A stretch of DNA of 64,000 nt, from NCBI RefSeq assembly GCF_001404985.1, contig NZ_JRLF01000015.1, positions 124,001-188,000 of the forward strand. The letters are read 5' to 3'. Positions 25,211-33,198 of this stretch are shown here, piece by piece. The DNA comes from Flavobacterium aquidurense (GTDB taxonomy: Bacteria > Bacteroidota > Bacteroidia > Flavobacteriales > Flavobacteriaceae). The translations under genes were made by a program, and so were the position numbers. Below the pieces are notes generated by a model, which did not search any database, was not told the origin of the DNA, and saw only the letters and a program-made list of their open reading frames with translations. Positions within the stretch are counted from its first letter, which is position 1. Each line of letters starts with the position of its first letter.

Positions 25211-25624
25211 TTAATCAATAGCAAAAACAAATTCTGCGGATACAAACTTTATGTAATATGTCTTTATCTGCTCAGGACTTAATGATTGTGTGTCATGTGG
25301 AGATTCAACATTATAAACTTCTGTATAAGTAGAATTTGCACCAATTTCAACATATGGAGGAACTCTTTTAATAGGGGTTAATATCAATCCGTTATAATTG
25401 GCAGTTACGCTTGATGTTCCTTTTACAGCAACATCATTGGGGTTAGCATATTTTATTTCATAATGTAATCGAGATGAATTATTACCTGTGTCAGCTGTAA
25501 ATTCAAATAATAAAACTTCATACGTAACCGGTTTTAAAGTTTCCTTTTCCGGCGTATCGTTATCACTTGAACAACCAAGAAATAGTAGAAACATTGGAAG
25601 TAAAAAAAACACTTTTGTTTTCAT
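25211..25624 (-). CDS. Hypothetical lipoprotein inside the arginine cluster
   Basis: 137 residues. Lipoprotein signal MKTKVFFLLPMFLLFLGCSS with lipobox FLGC, then Ser-Asp-Asn-Asp. The mature part looks like one beta-sandwich (YEVLLFEFTADTGNNSSRLH, YNGLILTPIKRVPPYVEIGA, YYIKFVSAEFVFAID). No enzyme motif. It lies 39 bases after argG and 104 bases before argC on the same strand, so it is probably co-transcribed with arginine genes, although its role there is unclear. It might be a recent insertion. Confidence 0.8.
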   Translation of the reverse strand: MKTKVFFLLPMFLLFLGCSSDNDTPEKETLKPVTYEVLLFEFTADTGNNSSRLHYEIKYANPNDVAVKGTSSVTANYNGLILTPIKRVPPYVEIGANSTYTEVYNVESPHDTQSLSPEQIKTYYIKFVSAEFVFAID

Positions 25625-25663
25625 AAAAATTAAGCTTTATTTTTTTGAATAAATCATCAGAAA

Positions 25664-26857
25664 TTAATCATGATCTAAATGGTTTACAGATGAAAATATG
25701 TTTTGTGCATTTCCTAAAATCTTAATAAATCCTTTTGCATCGTCAGAAGTCCATGCATTGTTCATTTCTCCGTACTGTCCAAAACCAGTATTCATTAAAT
25801 CATTATCTGATTCGATTCCGTCAAGCGAAAAATGATATGGTTTTAAAGAAACGGTTACAACACCATTTACAGTTTTCTGTGTGTCTTGCAAGAATGTTTC
25901 GATGTTTCTCATTACCGGATCTAAAAACTGACCTTCATGAAATAACATTCCGTACCAGTTTCCTAATTGTTCTTTCCAGTATTGTTGCCATTTACCAAGG
26001 GTGTGTTTCTCTAATAAATGGTGCGCTTTGATGATAATTAATGGTGCAGCGGCTTCAAAACCAACTCTTCCTTTAATTCCAATAATAGTATCACCTACGT
26101 GAATATCTCTACCAATTGCAAAAGCATTTGCCAGTTTTTCAAGTGCCACAATATTATTTGAAGGTTTATCAAACTGACCGTTTAAACCAACTAATTCTCC
26201 TTGTTCAAAATGCAATCTTACTTTTTCTTCTTCTTCTTTTTTCAATTGCGAAGGATAAGCATCACTTGGTAACGGCTGGCTTGAAGTCAAAGTTTCTTTT
26301 CCTCCAACACTTGTTCCCCAAAGTCCTTTATTGATCGAATATTGTGCTTTTTCCCAAGAATAGTGAACTCCATTTTGAGCTAAGTAATCAACTTCTTCTT
26401 GTCTTGACAATTTCAAATCTCTAATTGGAGTAATAATTTCAATTTCCGGAGCAATGGTTTGGAAAATTAAATCAAAACGAATCTGATCATTTCCTGCACC
26501 TGTACTTCCGTGTGCGATCGCGCTTGCTCCAACTTTTTTAGCATATTTAATAGCTTCAATTGCCTGAAAAACACGCTCTGCACTTACTGATAATGGATAT
26601 GTATTGTTTTTTAATACGTTTCCAAAAATCAAATATTTTATAGCTTTATCATAATATTTATCTACGATAGTTAAATTGGCGTGTTGTGCGCTTCCTAATT
26701 CGTAGGCTCTTTTTTCGATTGCTGATAATTCTTCAGCATCAAATCCTCCTGTATCTACAAGTACGGTGTGGACTTCGTATCCTTTTTCATTTTTTAAATA
26801 TTTCAAACAATACGAGGTATCTAATCCTCCACTATAAGCTAATACAACTTTTTTCAT
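25664..26857 (-). CDS. argG: Argininosuccinate synthase
   Basis: 397 residues. It joins citrulline and aspartate with ATP. N-type ATP pyrophosphatase P-loop VVLAYSGGLDTSYCLKYL, citrulline/aspartate site AHGSTGAGNDQIRFDL and SINKGLWGTSVGGKETLTS are intact. Second gene of the cluster, 63 bases after the GNAT gene. Confidence 0.97.
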   Translation of the reverse strand: MKKVVLAYSGGLDTSYCLKYLKNEKGYEVHTVLVDTGGFDAEELSAIEKRAYELGSAQHANLTIVDKYYDKAIKYLIFGNVLKNNTYPLSVSAERVFQAIEAIKYAKKVGASAIAHGSTGAGNDQIRFDLIFQTIAPEIEIITPIRDLKLSRQEEVDYLAQNGVHYSWEKAQYSINKGLWGTSVGGKETLTSSQPLPSDAYPSQLKKEEEEKVRLHFEQGELVGLNGQFDKPSNNIVALEKLANAFAIGRDIHVGDTIIGIKGRVGFEAAAPLIIIKAHHLLEKHTLGKWQQYWKEQLGNWYGMLFHEGQFLDPVMRNIETFLQDTQKTVNGVVTVSLKPYHFSLDGIESDNDLMNTGFGQYGEMNNAWTSDDAKGFIKILGNAQNIFSSVNHLDHD

Positions 26858-26920
26858 TTTTTATAATTTAGGCTAATACTTTCGTATATAGCAAGTTTGA
26901 GATTTCTTTTTAATTTATTC

Positions 26921-27562
26921 TTAAGATAAAAAGCCAAAAGACATTATTTTATTTAAGAATAAAGCTTGTTTTATTTTCTTTAATCGTTTTAGGACAGCTT
27001 CGTTAAAAGGGTGTCTTGGCGGATTTTTTTGTTTTTCTTTAGGATCATACAACATTCCGGTACAAAGGCACATTTTGTTTTCTTTGCTTTTTAGAATTTC
27101 GTAATTGGTACAGGTTTTACATCCTGACCAAAAACTTGGATCTGTTGTAAGTTCAGAGAAAGGTACCGGTTTATATCCCAGATCAGAGTTAATTTTCATT
27201 ACAGCCAAACCAGTTGTAATACCAAATATCTTAGCGTCCGGATATCTTTCCAGAGAATAATCAAACACTTTTGATTTGATTTTTTTCGCCAATCCCAAAC
27301 TTCTGTAATCCGGATGTACAATTAAACCGGAATGTGCCACGAATTTTCCGTGTTGCCAACTTTCGATATAACAAAAACCTGCAAATTTTCCGTCTGCCAG
27401 AGCAATCATCGCATCACCATTCGACATTTTTTTCTGAATGTATTCAGGAGTTCTCTTAGCAATCCCTGTACCTCTTAACAAGGCAGATGATTCTATAGTA
27501 TCGCAAATTTCCTGTGCGAATTTGAAGTGTTCTTCCTGAGTAACAACAATAGAGATTTTCAT
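26921..27562 (-). CDS. GNAT acetyltransferase heading the arginine cluster, candidate N-acylglutamate synthase
   Basis: 213 residues. GNAT core: VAHSGLIVHPDYRSLGLAKKIKSKVFD contains the acyl-CoA loop (R-x-L-G-L-A, a variant of RxxGxG/A). The C-terminal extension carries a Cys cluster, WSGCKTCTNYEIL then KMCLCTGM (CxxC and CxC), that could bind a metal. No classical argA or argJ is in the window, so by position (first gene, directly before argG) this protein is the best candidate to make the N-acylglutamate that the pathway needs. That is an inference from context; the GNAT motif itself does not specify the substrate. Confidence 0.75.
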   Translation of the reverse strand: MKISIVVTQEEHFKFAQEICDTIESSALLRGTGIAKRTPEYIQKKMSNGDAMIALADGKFAGFCYIESWQHGKFVAHSGLIVHPDYRSLGLAKKIKSKVFDYSLERYPDAKIFGITTGLAVMKINSDLGYKPVPFSELTTDPSFWSGCKTCTNYEILKSKENKMCLCTGMLYDPKEKQKNPPRHPFNEAVLKRLKKIKQALFLNKIMSFGFLS

Positions 27563-27889
27563 TTCAATAGTTGAAGTTAGAGTTAAAAATTAAAACGTAT
27601 TGTTTAGTTTGAAAAGAAGAAATCAATCCAATAAAAATAGACAAAATAGAAGTAACTTTCTCAAAATCAAAAACTTGATTAAGAAAATTTAAAATACAAT
27701 ATATACTTTTAGGATATGTTTGTCCAATGGACAAATTTTGTGATTTCAAAATGAAAAATGAATATAAATAAATACGCGGCGAAAAACTCTGTGAATACTA
27801 TAGAGATAGTATCCGTACTTCGGGAGAAGTAGCAGGCGAGTTTGTCCGTGACAAAGAAGTTATATGTAAACTTATTTTATTCATTGGTG
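27563..27889 (-). promoter_or_regulatory. Long structured 5' leader of the arginine cluster
   Basis: About 320 bases between the promoter and the GNAT start. It contains the hairpin TTTGTCC-AAT-GGACAAA (27719-27735), stems ATACTAT/ATAGTAT (27795-27812) and TACTTC/GAAGTA (27816-27831), an enclosing pair AAACTC/GAGTTT (27784-27789 with 27838-27843), and TTTGTC/GACAAA (27841-27855), which competes with the enclosing pair for three bases. The segment is richer in G+C than its surroundings. It matches no riboswitch that I can recognise. A cis-regulatory RNA is likely, but its ligand is unknown. Confidence 0.55.
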
Positions 27890-27919
27890 CAAAAGTACAC
27901 TATTTTTTTATTTACAAAA
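27890..27919 (-). promoter_or_regulatory. Promoter of the arginine cluster
   Basis: Minus strand TTTTG (27915-27919), a 17-base spacer and TACTTTTG (27890-27897) fit the Bacteroidota -33/-7 consensus TTTG / TAnnTTTG. Best promoter match in the window. Confidence 0.75.
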
Positions 27920-27975
27920 CAAAAAAATAAAATTCTAACATTTTTTTAATGTTATGTTATTTTTGCGAGACTCTA

Positions 27976-27991
27976 TCCCGAAGCTTCGGGA
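27976..27991. repeat. Perfect 16-bp palindrome TCCCGAAGCTTCGGGA
   Basis: It lies in the intergenic region between the arginine promoter and the M1 peptidase and shares TCCCGA/TCGGGA arms with 18009-18026. A + strand TATTTTTG box (27958-27965) stands just before it. AAGATACTGAGGTTCTGAGT-type low-complexity repeat follows. Confidence 0.7.
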
Positions 27992-28133
27992 CTAAGATAC
28001 TGAGGTTCTGAGTTTTCTTTTTTTAACTTTAAAATTAAAATCATGAACAGCTGATTTTATACTTATTAAAGAATTTTTCTCAAAGTTTGTCATTTCGACA
28101 AAAAATCAACTACACGATAATTTAAAACAAAAG

Positions 28134-28165
28134 AAAACCCGATAGTTACAAATAACTATCGGGTT
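28134..28165 (-). terminator. Terminator after M1 peptidase
   Basis: AACCCGATAGTT / AACTATCGGGTT 12-bp stem with a 6-base loop, followed on the minus strand by TTCTTTTG; 26 bases beyond the stop at 28191. Confidence 0.75.
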
Positions 28166-28190
28166 GTAAAAACTTTAAAAATATATGTTT

Positions 28191-30461
28191 TTATTTTTTA
28201 GTAAACGGAATCGTCTCTCCACTGCCCAAAATAATCATATCAAAACCGGTTTTCGCCTCATTGTATTTAAATTTTAATCCTGCGCTGGTAGATTGAAAAG
28301 TGTCTTTTTCATTTTCTACAGGACTTACAGTGAATTTAGGAAAGTTTGTAATTTCGACATTTAAAGTACTATTTTTTTCGGTTACATCAATCTTCAAAGG
28401 TGCTCTTGAAGTTGAATATGTTCCTAAATAACTGTCTAAAACCACATCTTTCTCTACTTTACCGTTTCCCGATGTCCACACGTTATTAGCTTCATTATTG
28501 TCTGGAAAAATATGATCCGGATCAAGTGTTATACTTTCGATTTCTTCGGTAGAATTATGTTTAAAAGTCCATACGGTATTACGTTGCCAAATTTCTACAG
28601 GTAATTTAACTCTTGTAATTTTTCCGCTTTTTGTTTTTACATCTAAAATAACCGGCATTGGCATTTTATCAAAATTTTCAATAGTGATCGCAACTCCTTT
28701 CGAAGGATCATTTTTTATATATTTAATTGAATTTATCCCTTGATCAAAACGCCAGTTGTTTACATACCAACTTCTCCAGAACCAACTTAAATCCTCACCT
28801 GCTACATTTTCCATAGATCTGAAAAAGTCATCCGGCTGCGGATGTTTGTATGCCCAACGTTCAATATAAGTGCGAAAAGCAATATCAAAACGCTCTTTTC
28901 CTAATATTTGTTCTCTTAAAATAACCAAGCCAGAACTTGGTTTAAAGTAACATAGCATACCAATATTAGCTTCCTTCATATTATCAGGAGAACTCATTAT
29001 AGTTTCTAAAGAAGGTCTTGTAAACGACTCTGCTGCTTTGTGTAAATCTGTTGGAGCTTCTGCATATTCTCCCTTGTTAAACTCGGCAGTACTCAATGAA
29101 TTGATGAAAGTATTAAAACCTTCATCCATCCAGCCAAACAATCTTTCGTTTGAACCTACAATCATAGGAAACCAGATATGTCCAAATTCATGATCTGTAA
29201 CACCCCATAAATCCTGGCCTTTAGAGTCCCAGCTGCAAAAAACAATTCCAGGATATTCCATTCCGCCTTCATTTCCTGCTACATTTGTCGCTGCAGGATA
29301 AGGATATTCAAACCATGTTTTAGAGTAATGTTCTATCGCTGCTTTTACATATTCCGTAGAACGACCGTAAGCTCCTTGTCCTCCGCTTTCTACAGGATAA
29401 GCTGATAAAGCCAATGATTTTTTACCACTTGGCAAATTGATTTTTGCTCCGTCTAAAACAAAGGCAGCAGATGATGCCCAAGAGAAATCGCGAGCATTTT
29501 TTATTTGATAATGCCATGTTTTTTCTCCGGCAGCATTTGTGTTTGCAGTTGCTGCAACTTCTTCGGCAGAACGAATCGTTACTGTTTTATCGCTTTGACC
29601 AGCTTCTTTATAACGCTTAAATACTTCGGCCGGTAATACTTCGGCACCATTCAATAATTCTCCTGAACCTACAACATAATGATTGGCAGGAACTGTCAGC
29701 CTTACATCAAAATCACCATATTCTAAGTAGAATTCAGATGCGCCTAAATAAGGATGCGTGTTCCAGCCTCTTACATCATCGTAAACACACATACGCGGAT
29801 ACCATTGTGCAATGGTGAAAATTTTACCATTTTTAGTTTCTAAAACTCCCATCCTGTCTGATCCTTCAAAAGGGGCAACAAACGAAAATTCGATTTTGAT
29901 TTTTACAGCTCCGCCTTTTGATGCTAATTCTTCAGGAAGAAATATCTGCATTCTGGTATCTGTAATTACAAATTTTGCCTCAACTTCTGTTTTTTTCTTT
30001 CCAACAGAAATTACTTTTACCGATTTAATTTTATTTCCACCGTCAAAAACCTGTCCCTGAGCTCCATTACGACTTCCTGTTAAAGGTACAACCGCATTTC
30101 CTCTGGAATCCTCTTTGAATAAATTTTGATCTAAATTCAACCATACAAAACCTAACTTGTCAGGACTATTATTGGTATAGGTAATTTCATCTGTACCAAT
30201 AATTTCGTTTGTAGCAGCATTTAATTTTGCCGTTATCACATAGTCCGCTCTGTTTTGCCAGTACTCAACTCCGGGCTGACCACTTGCAGAACGGGTTGGG
30301 GTTCCGTTTTTTGTATAAAAATGTGGCGCAAATGCATCGTGATAACTATAATTATTAACTGGATTTACCGCTGTCGTTGCAGGCTTTTGTTGTGCCCAAA
30401 CAGAAGAAATTCCAACAAACAAAGCCAGGGTTAGTAAGGCTTTTGAGGATTGTATTTTCAT
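28191..30461 (-). CDS. Secreted M1 family metallopeptidase
   Basis: About 756 residues from the ATG at 30461 (MKIQSSKALLTLALFVGISS), which gives a clean signal peptide ending VWAQ; the longer form adds eight residues that spoil it. Zinc peptidase site TDHEFGHIWFPMIVGSNERLFGWMDEGFNTF supplies HExxH (HEFGH) and the downstream Glu (DEGFNTF). The GxMEN exopeptidase motif appears as NEGGMEYPGI, so the Asn is replaced by Tyr as in several flavobacterial members. The C-terminal 120 residues are beta-rich. It probably trims peptides in the periplasm or at the surface. Monocistronic. Confidence 0.92.
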   Translation of the reverse strand: MKIQSSKALLTLALFVGISSVWAQQKPATTAVNPVNNYSYHDAFAPHFYTKNGTPTRSASGQPGVEYWQNRADYVITAKLNAATNEIIGTDEITYTNNSPDKLGFVWLNLDQNLFKEDSRGNAVVPLTGSRNGAQGQVFDGGNKIKSVKVISVGKKKTEVEAKFVITDTRMQIFLPEELASKGGAVKIKIEFSFVAPFEGSDRMGVLETKNGKIFTIAQWYPRMCVYDDVRGWNTHPYLGASEFYLEYGDFDVRLTVPANHYVVGSGELLNGAEVLPAEVFKRYKEAGQSDKTVTIRSAEEVAATANTNAAGEKTWHYQIKNARDFSWASSAAFVLDGAKINLPSGKKSLALSAYPVESGGQGAYGRSTEYVKAAIEHYSKTWFEYPYPAATNVAGNEGGMEYPGIVFCSWDSKGQDLWGVTDHEFGHIWFPMIVGSNERLFGWMDEGFNTFINSLSTAEFNKGEYAEAPTDLHKAAESFTRPSLETIMSSPDNMKEANIGMLCYFKPSSGLVILREQILGKERFDIAFRTYIERWAYKHPQPDDFFRSMENVAGEDLSWFWRSWYVNNWRFDQGINSIKYIKNDPSKGVAITIENFDKMPMPVILDVKTKSGKITRVKLPVEIWQRNTVWTFKHNSTEEIESITLDPDHIFPDNNEANNVWTSGNGKVEKDVVLDSYLGTYSTSRAPLKIDVTEKNSTLNVEITNFPKFTVSPVENEKDTFQSTSAGLKFKYNEAKTGFDMIILGSGETIPFTKK

Positions 30462-30647
30462 ATTTTTTAGCTGTTTATATAGCAAATTAATGAAAAAAAA
30501 AGCTATTTAAAGGAAAAACAAGAATCATAAATTAAATTTTAGCAAAATTTTATCAAAAAAATAATTTGAAGCATTTTCTTAAAAAACTAAAATTTATAAA
30601 ATATATTTACATCAATATAAGATTCATTCATTTCAATATTAAACACT

Positions 30648-31499
30648 TTGAATACAACTATTTCAAATTCAACACTAAGCGCATCGATAAAACATTCCGG
30701 AGCCGAATTATATTCCTTAAAAGACAATAACAATAAAGAATATATTTGGGAAGGGAATCCGGATTTCTGGGGAAAACATTCTCCTGTCCTTTTCCCTATT
30801 GTTGGGACTTTAAAAAATAACACTTATACAATCGAAGGAAAAGAATATCAATTACCAAGACATGGTTTTGCAAGAGATATGGAATTTCAGTTGGTTGAAA
30901 AAACCGAAAACAGAGCTGTTTTTTCATTAAAATCTGATGCCGAAACCTTAAAAAAGTATCCTTTTGAATTTGAATTACAACTTATCTATACACTTAATGA
31001 CGCGTCATTAGATATCGAATATAAGGTAATTAATAATAGTGAGAGTAAAATGCCATTTTCAATTGGAGCCCATCCGGCAATAGCTTTACCTGAAAATTTT
31101 GAAAATTATTCTTTTGAATTCGAAAAAGAAGAAGTTTTAAAATATTACCTTTTAGAGAATGATTTAATTTCTAATAATACCAAAGTTTTAGAGACATCAA
31201 ATAATTTAGTGCCTTTAAACTACAAATTATTCGAAAATGATGCTTTGATCTTTAAAAACCTGGAGTCAAATTCCTTGACAATCCTGGAAAATTCAGCTCC
31301 TTATATAAAAGTCGATTTCGAAGATTTTCCTAGTTTAGGAATCTGGACAAAAGAGCAAGCGCCATTTATTTGCATTGAGCCCTGGTTAGGATACTCGGAT
31401 ACTGCCGAAAATTCAGGAGATTTATTTGAAAAAGAAGGAATTTTAGTTTTAGACGCAGGTCATACTTTTAATTCAAAATTTAGTATTAAAATATTATAA
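30648..31499 (+). CDS. Aldose 1-epimerase family protein (LacX-like)
   Basis: 283 residues, with a TTG start (TTG AAT ACA ACT); no in-frame ATG lies upstream. Galactose mutarotase-like beta-sandwich: HSGAELYSLKDNNNKEYIWEGNPDFWGKHSPVLFPIVG, LPRHGFARDMEF, the catalytic-type IGAHPAIALP and CIEPWLGYSDTAENSG regions. It resembles LacX-type proteins, whose sugar is not certain. It lies 10 bases before a GNAT gene; these two form an operon. Confidence 0.9.
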   Translation: MNTTISNSTLSASIKHSGAELYSLKDNNNKEYIWEGNPDFWGKHSPVLFPIVGTLKNNTYTIEGKEYQLPRHGFARDMEFQLVEKTENRAVFSLKSDAETLKKYPFEFELQLIYTLNDASLDIEYKVINNSESKMPFSIGAHPAIALPENFENYSFEFEKEEVLKYYLLENDLISNNTKVLETSNNLVPLNYKLFENDALIFKNLESNSLTILENSAPYIKVDFEDFPSLGIWTKEQAPFICIEPWLGYSDTAENSGDLFEKEGILVLDAGHTFNSKFSIKIL

Positions 31500-31508
31500 T
31501 TAAGAAAA

Positions 31509-32060
31509 ATGCTGGAATTTAATTTTACCCCATTTCCTGTAATAGAAACAGAACGTTTGCTTTTAAAAAGAATAACAAACGACGATGTAAATGAAGTTTT
31601 TGAATTGCGTTCGAATCCTGAAACCATGAAATACATCCCAAGACCATTGGTAAAAGACAATGAAGATGCACTGGCACACATTGCTATGATTGATGATAAA
31701 ATTGTAACAAATGTGGGTATCAACTGGGGAATAACTTTAAAGGATAACCCAAAACTTCTTGGAATTATAGGATATTACAGAATGCAGCCTGAAAATTACC
31801 GTGCTGAAATTGGCTATATGCTTTTGCCGGAATTTCACGGAAAAGGAATTATTCCTGAAGCCGTAAACCGATTAATTGCTTATGGTTTTGAAGATTTAAA
31901 ACTACATTCGATAGAAGCTGTAATTGATCCTGAGAATTATGCTTCAGAAAAGGTGTTACAAAAATGTGGTTTCGTTAAAGAAGCGCATCTAAAAGAGTCT
32001 GAATTTTACGAAGGTCGCTTTTTAGACAAGGTAATTTACTCATTATTAGAACCTAAGTAG
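31509..32060 (+). CDS. GNAT family N-acetyltransferase (RimJ/RimL-like)
   Basis: 183 residues. ETERLLLKRITNDDVNEVFELRSNPETMKYIPR is the usual start of the RimJ/RimL/SpeG branch, and EIGYMLLPEFHGKGIIPEAVNRLIAYGFEDLKLHSIEAVIDPENYASEKVLQKCGF contains the acetyl-CoA motif (HGKGI) and the NxxSxxVLxKxGF signature. Its substrate (a ribosomal protein N-terminus, an amino acid or other small molecule) cannot be told. Co-transcribed with the aldose epimerase-like gene. Confidence 0.9.
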   Translation: MLEFNFTPFPVIETERLLLKRITNDDVNEVFELRSNPETMKYIPRPLVKDNEDALAHIAMIDDKIVTNVGINWGITLKDNPKLLGIIGYYRMQPENYRAEIGYMLLPEFHGKGIIPEAVNRLIAYGFEDLKLHSIEAVIDPENYASEKVLQKCGFVKEAHLKESEFYEGRFLDKVIYSLLEPK

Positions 32061-32134
32061 TTTACCCTCATTATTAGAAAAAAACATTCCTGTTAAATTA
32101 AAGCATTTTGATAATAGTAATAAATGGTTTGCGT

Positions 32135-32142
32135 TATATTTG
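32135..32142 (+). promoter_or_regulatory. -7 box for DUF3575 gene
   Basis: TATATTTG matches TAnnTTTG, 54 bases before the ATG at 32196; a TTTTG lies 24 bases further upstream (32106-32110). Confidence 0.55.
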
Positions 32143-32195
32143 CACGCAAAATAAGTAATAAAGCCTTATTTAATACCACTGTAAACCTATTTTTT

Positions 32196-32750
32196 ATGAA
32201 AAAATATTTAATCCTGTTTGTTGTTTTCTTTTCCATTCAATCTCAAAGCCAGACTTTTATTAAGTTTAATGCCGCAACTGCCTTACTTGCAATACCTAAT
32301 GTTGGTATAGAAACCAGTATTGGCAAAAATTTGACTTTTAGTGTCGATGTAATGGCTTCTTTTTGGGAATCTTTTAATGGACATAGCCCAATGAAATTTT
32401 ACACATTAACTCCTGAACTGCGTTACCATTTTAAAGAAAATTTTAATGGGTTTTATGTTGGTGGTCATGCTGGTCCGGACATTTACGAAATACAAAAATG
32501 GAACTACTGGGACTCTAATAAATACGAACATGGTTTTGGGTACCGTCTAGGGGTTACTGTTGGATACAACCTTAAATTGAGTGATAAATTTTTATTAGAC
32601 TTTTTTGCAGGAGCCGGCTGGCACCAGGGATTCTATCATGGTTATTATAATGACGGAACTCCGGGAAGATATGAAAAAGCGCCAAACTGGAATAAAAGTG
32701 GTGAATGGCTTCCGTATCGTGGAGGCGTAATGATCTCTTATAAATTGTAA
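32196..32750 (+). CDS. DUF3575-like outer membrane beta-barrel protein
   Basis: About 184 residues from the ATG at 32196 (MKKYLILFVVFFSIQSQSQT), giving a signal peptide. An upstream in-frame start would encode 24 residues that include the promoter region and is rejected. The mature protein is of the type FNAATALLAIPNVGIETSIGKNLTFSVDVMASFW...FYTLTPELRYHFKENFNGFYVGGHAG, typical of DUF3575 small outer membrane barrels in Bacteroidetes. Its C-terminus YRGGVMISYKL is a typical barrel end strand. Its stop abuts the stop of the convergent VF530 gene with no gap. Confidence 0.85.
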   Translation: MKKYLILFVVFFSIQSQSQTFIKFNAATALLAIPNVGIETSIGKNLTFSVDVMASFWESFNGHSPMKFYTLTPELRYHFKENFNGFYVGGHAGPDIYEIQKWNYWDSNKYEHGFGYRLGVTVGYNLKLSDKFLLDFFAGAGWHQGFYHGYYNDGTPGRYEKAPNWNKSGEWLPYRGGVMISYKL

Positions 32751-32978
32751 CTAGTTGGAGAATTTAGGTAAAGATTTTACATATAAATCCTCTACTTTTT
32801 TACGCGCCCAATCAGTTTTTCTTAGAAATGTTAAACTTGATTTTACACTTGGATTTGATGTAAAACACTTTATAGGAATTAATTCTGCCAAAGTATCAAA
32901 ACCGTAATGATTAACAAGTGCTTCTACAATTTTTTGAAGCGTAAGTCCGTGTAAGGGATCTTTTGATTGATTTTGCAT
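32751..32978 (-). CDS. VF530 family DNA-binding protein
   Basis: 75 residues. DPLHGLTLQKIVEALVNHYGFDTLAELIPIKCFTSNPSVKSSLTFLRKTDWARKKVEDLYV matches the VF530/DUF2132 family closely (DPLHGxTLExIxxxLVxxYGWxxL, CFxxxPSxxSSLxFLRKTPWAR). Structural work on a Vibrio member suggested DNA binding; cellular role unknown. Convergent and abutting with DUF3575. Confidence 0.92.
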   Translation of the reverse strand: MQNQSKDPLHGLTLQKIVEALVNHYGFDTLAELIPIKCFTSNPSVKSSLTFLRKTDWARKKVEDLYVKSLPKFSN

Positions 32979-33000
32979 TTTATAATTTTAAGATAATATT

Positions 33001-33037
33001 AAAAGACCGTACCCGAAAAAGTACGGTCTTTCTTTTT
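33001..33037 (+). terminator. Terminator for rightward DUF3575 transcript
   Basis: AAAGACCGTAC / GTACGGTCTTT with loop CCGAAAAA, followed by CTTTTT on the + strand. Because DUF3575 and VF530 stops abut, a rightward transcript would cross the VF530 gene and end here. Confidence 0.75.
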
Positions 33038-33186
33038 ACAAAATTACTAAATTGAAATGTAAATCAATCTACAACTATTTTAGAATATAAATCCAAAGAA
33101 AGCGGAGAGGTTAAATTTGGATTACTACCCCAGATTTAAAAAAATCTTTAGCTATCTTTGATAGTACCAAATTTTTCAATTTTGTT

Positions 33187-33194
33187 TACATTTG
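33187..33194 (+). promoter_or_regulatory. -7 box giving a nearly leaderless smpB mRNA
   Basis: TACATTTG ends four bases before the smpB ATG (33199). With the usual 4-8 bases to the start point, transcription would start at or next to the ATG. Confidence 0.55.
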
Positions 33195-33198
33195 CATT

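Noticed and set aside
27564..27749. 61-codon minus-strand frame in the arginine leader, ending one base before the GNAT start
   Set aside because: It contains no arginine codon, so it is not an arginine attenuator peptide, and its AT-rich composition is like random leader sequence. Treated as chance within a structured leader.
27749..27775. TGAATATAAATAAAT resembling an ARG box near the arginine leader
   Set aside because: The second half-site has two mismatches from ATTCA and the region is extremely A/T-rich, so a chance match is likely.
27784..27855. ACTTCGGGAGAAG segment resembling a 23S rRNA helix
   Set aside because: Only about a dozen bases match; the neighbouring sequence is unlike rRNA, and the stem is explained by the local hairpin.
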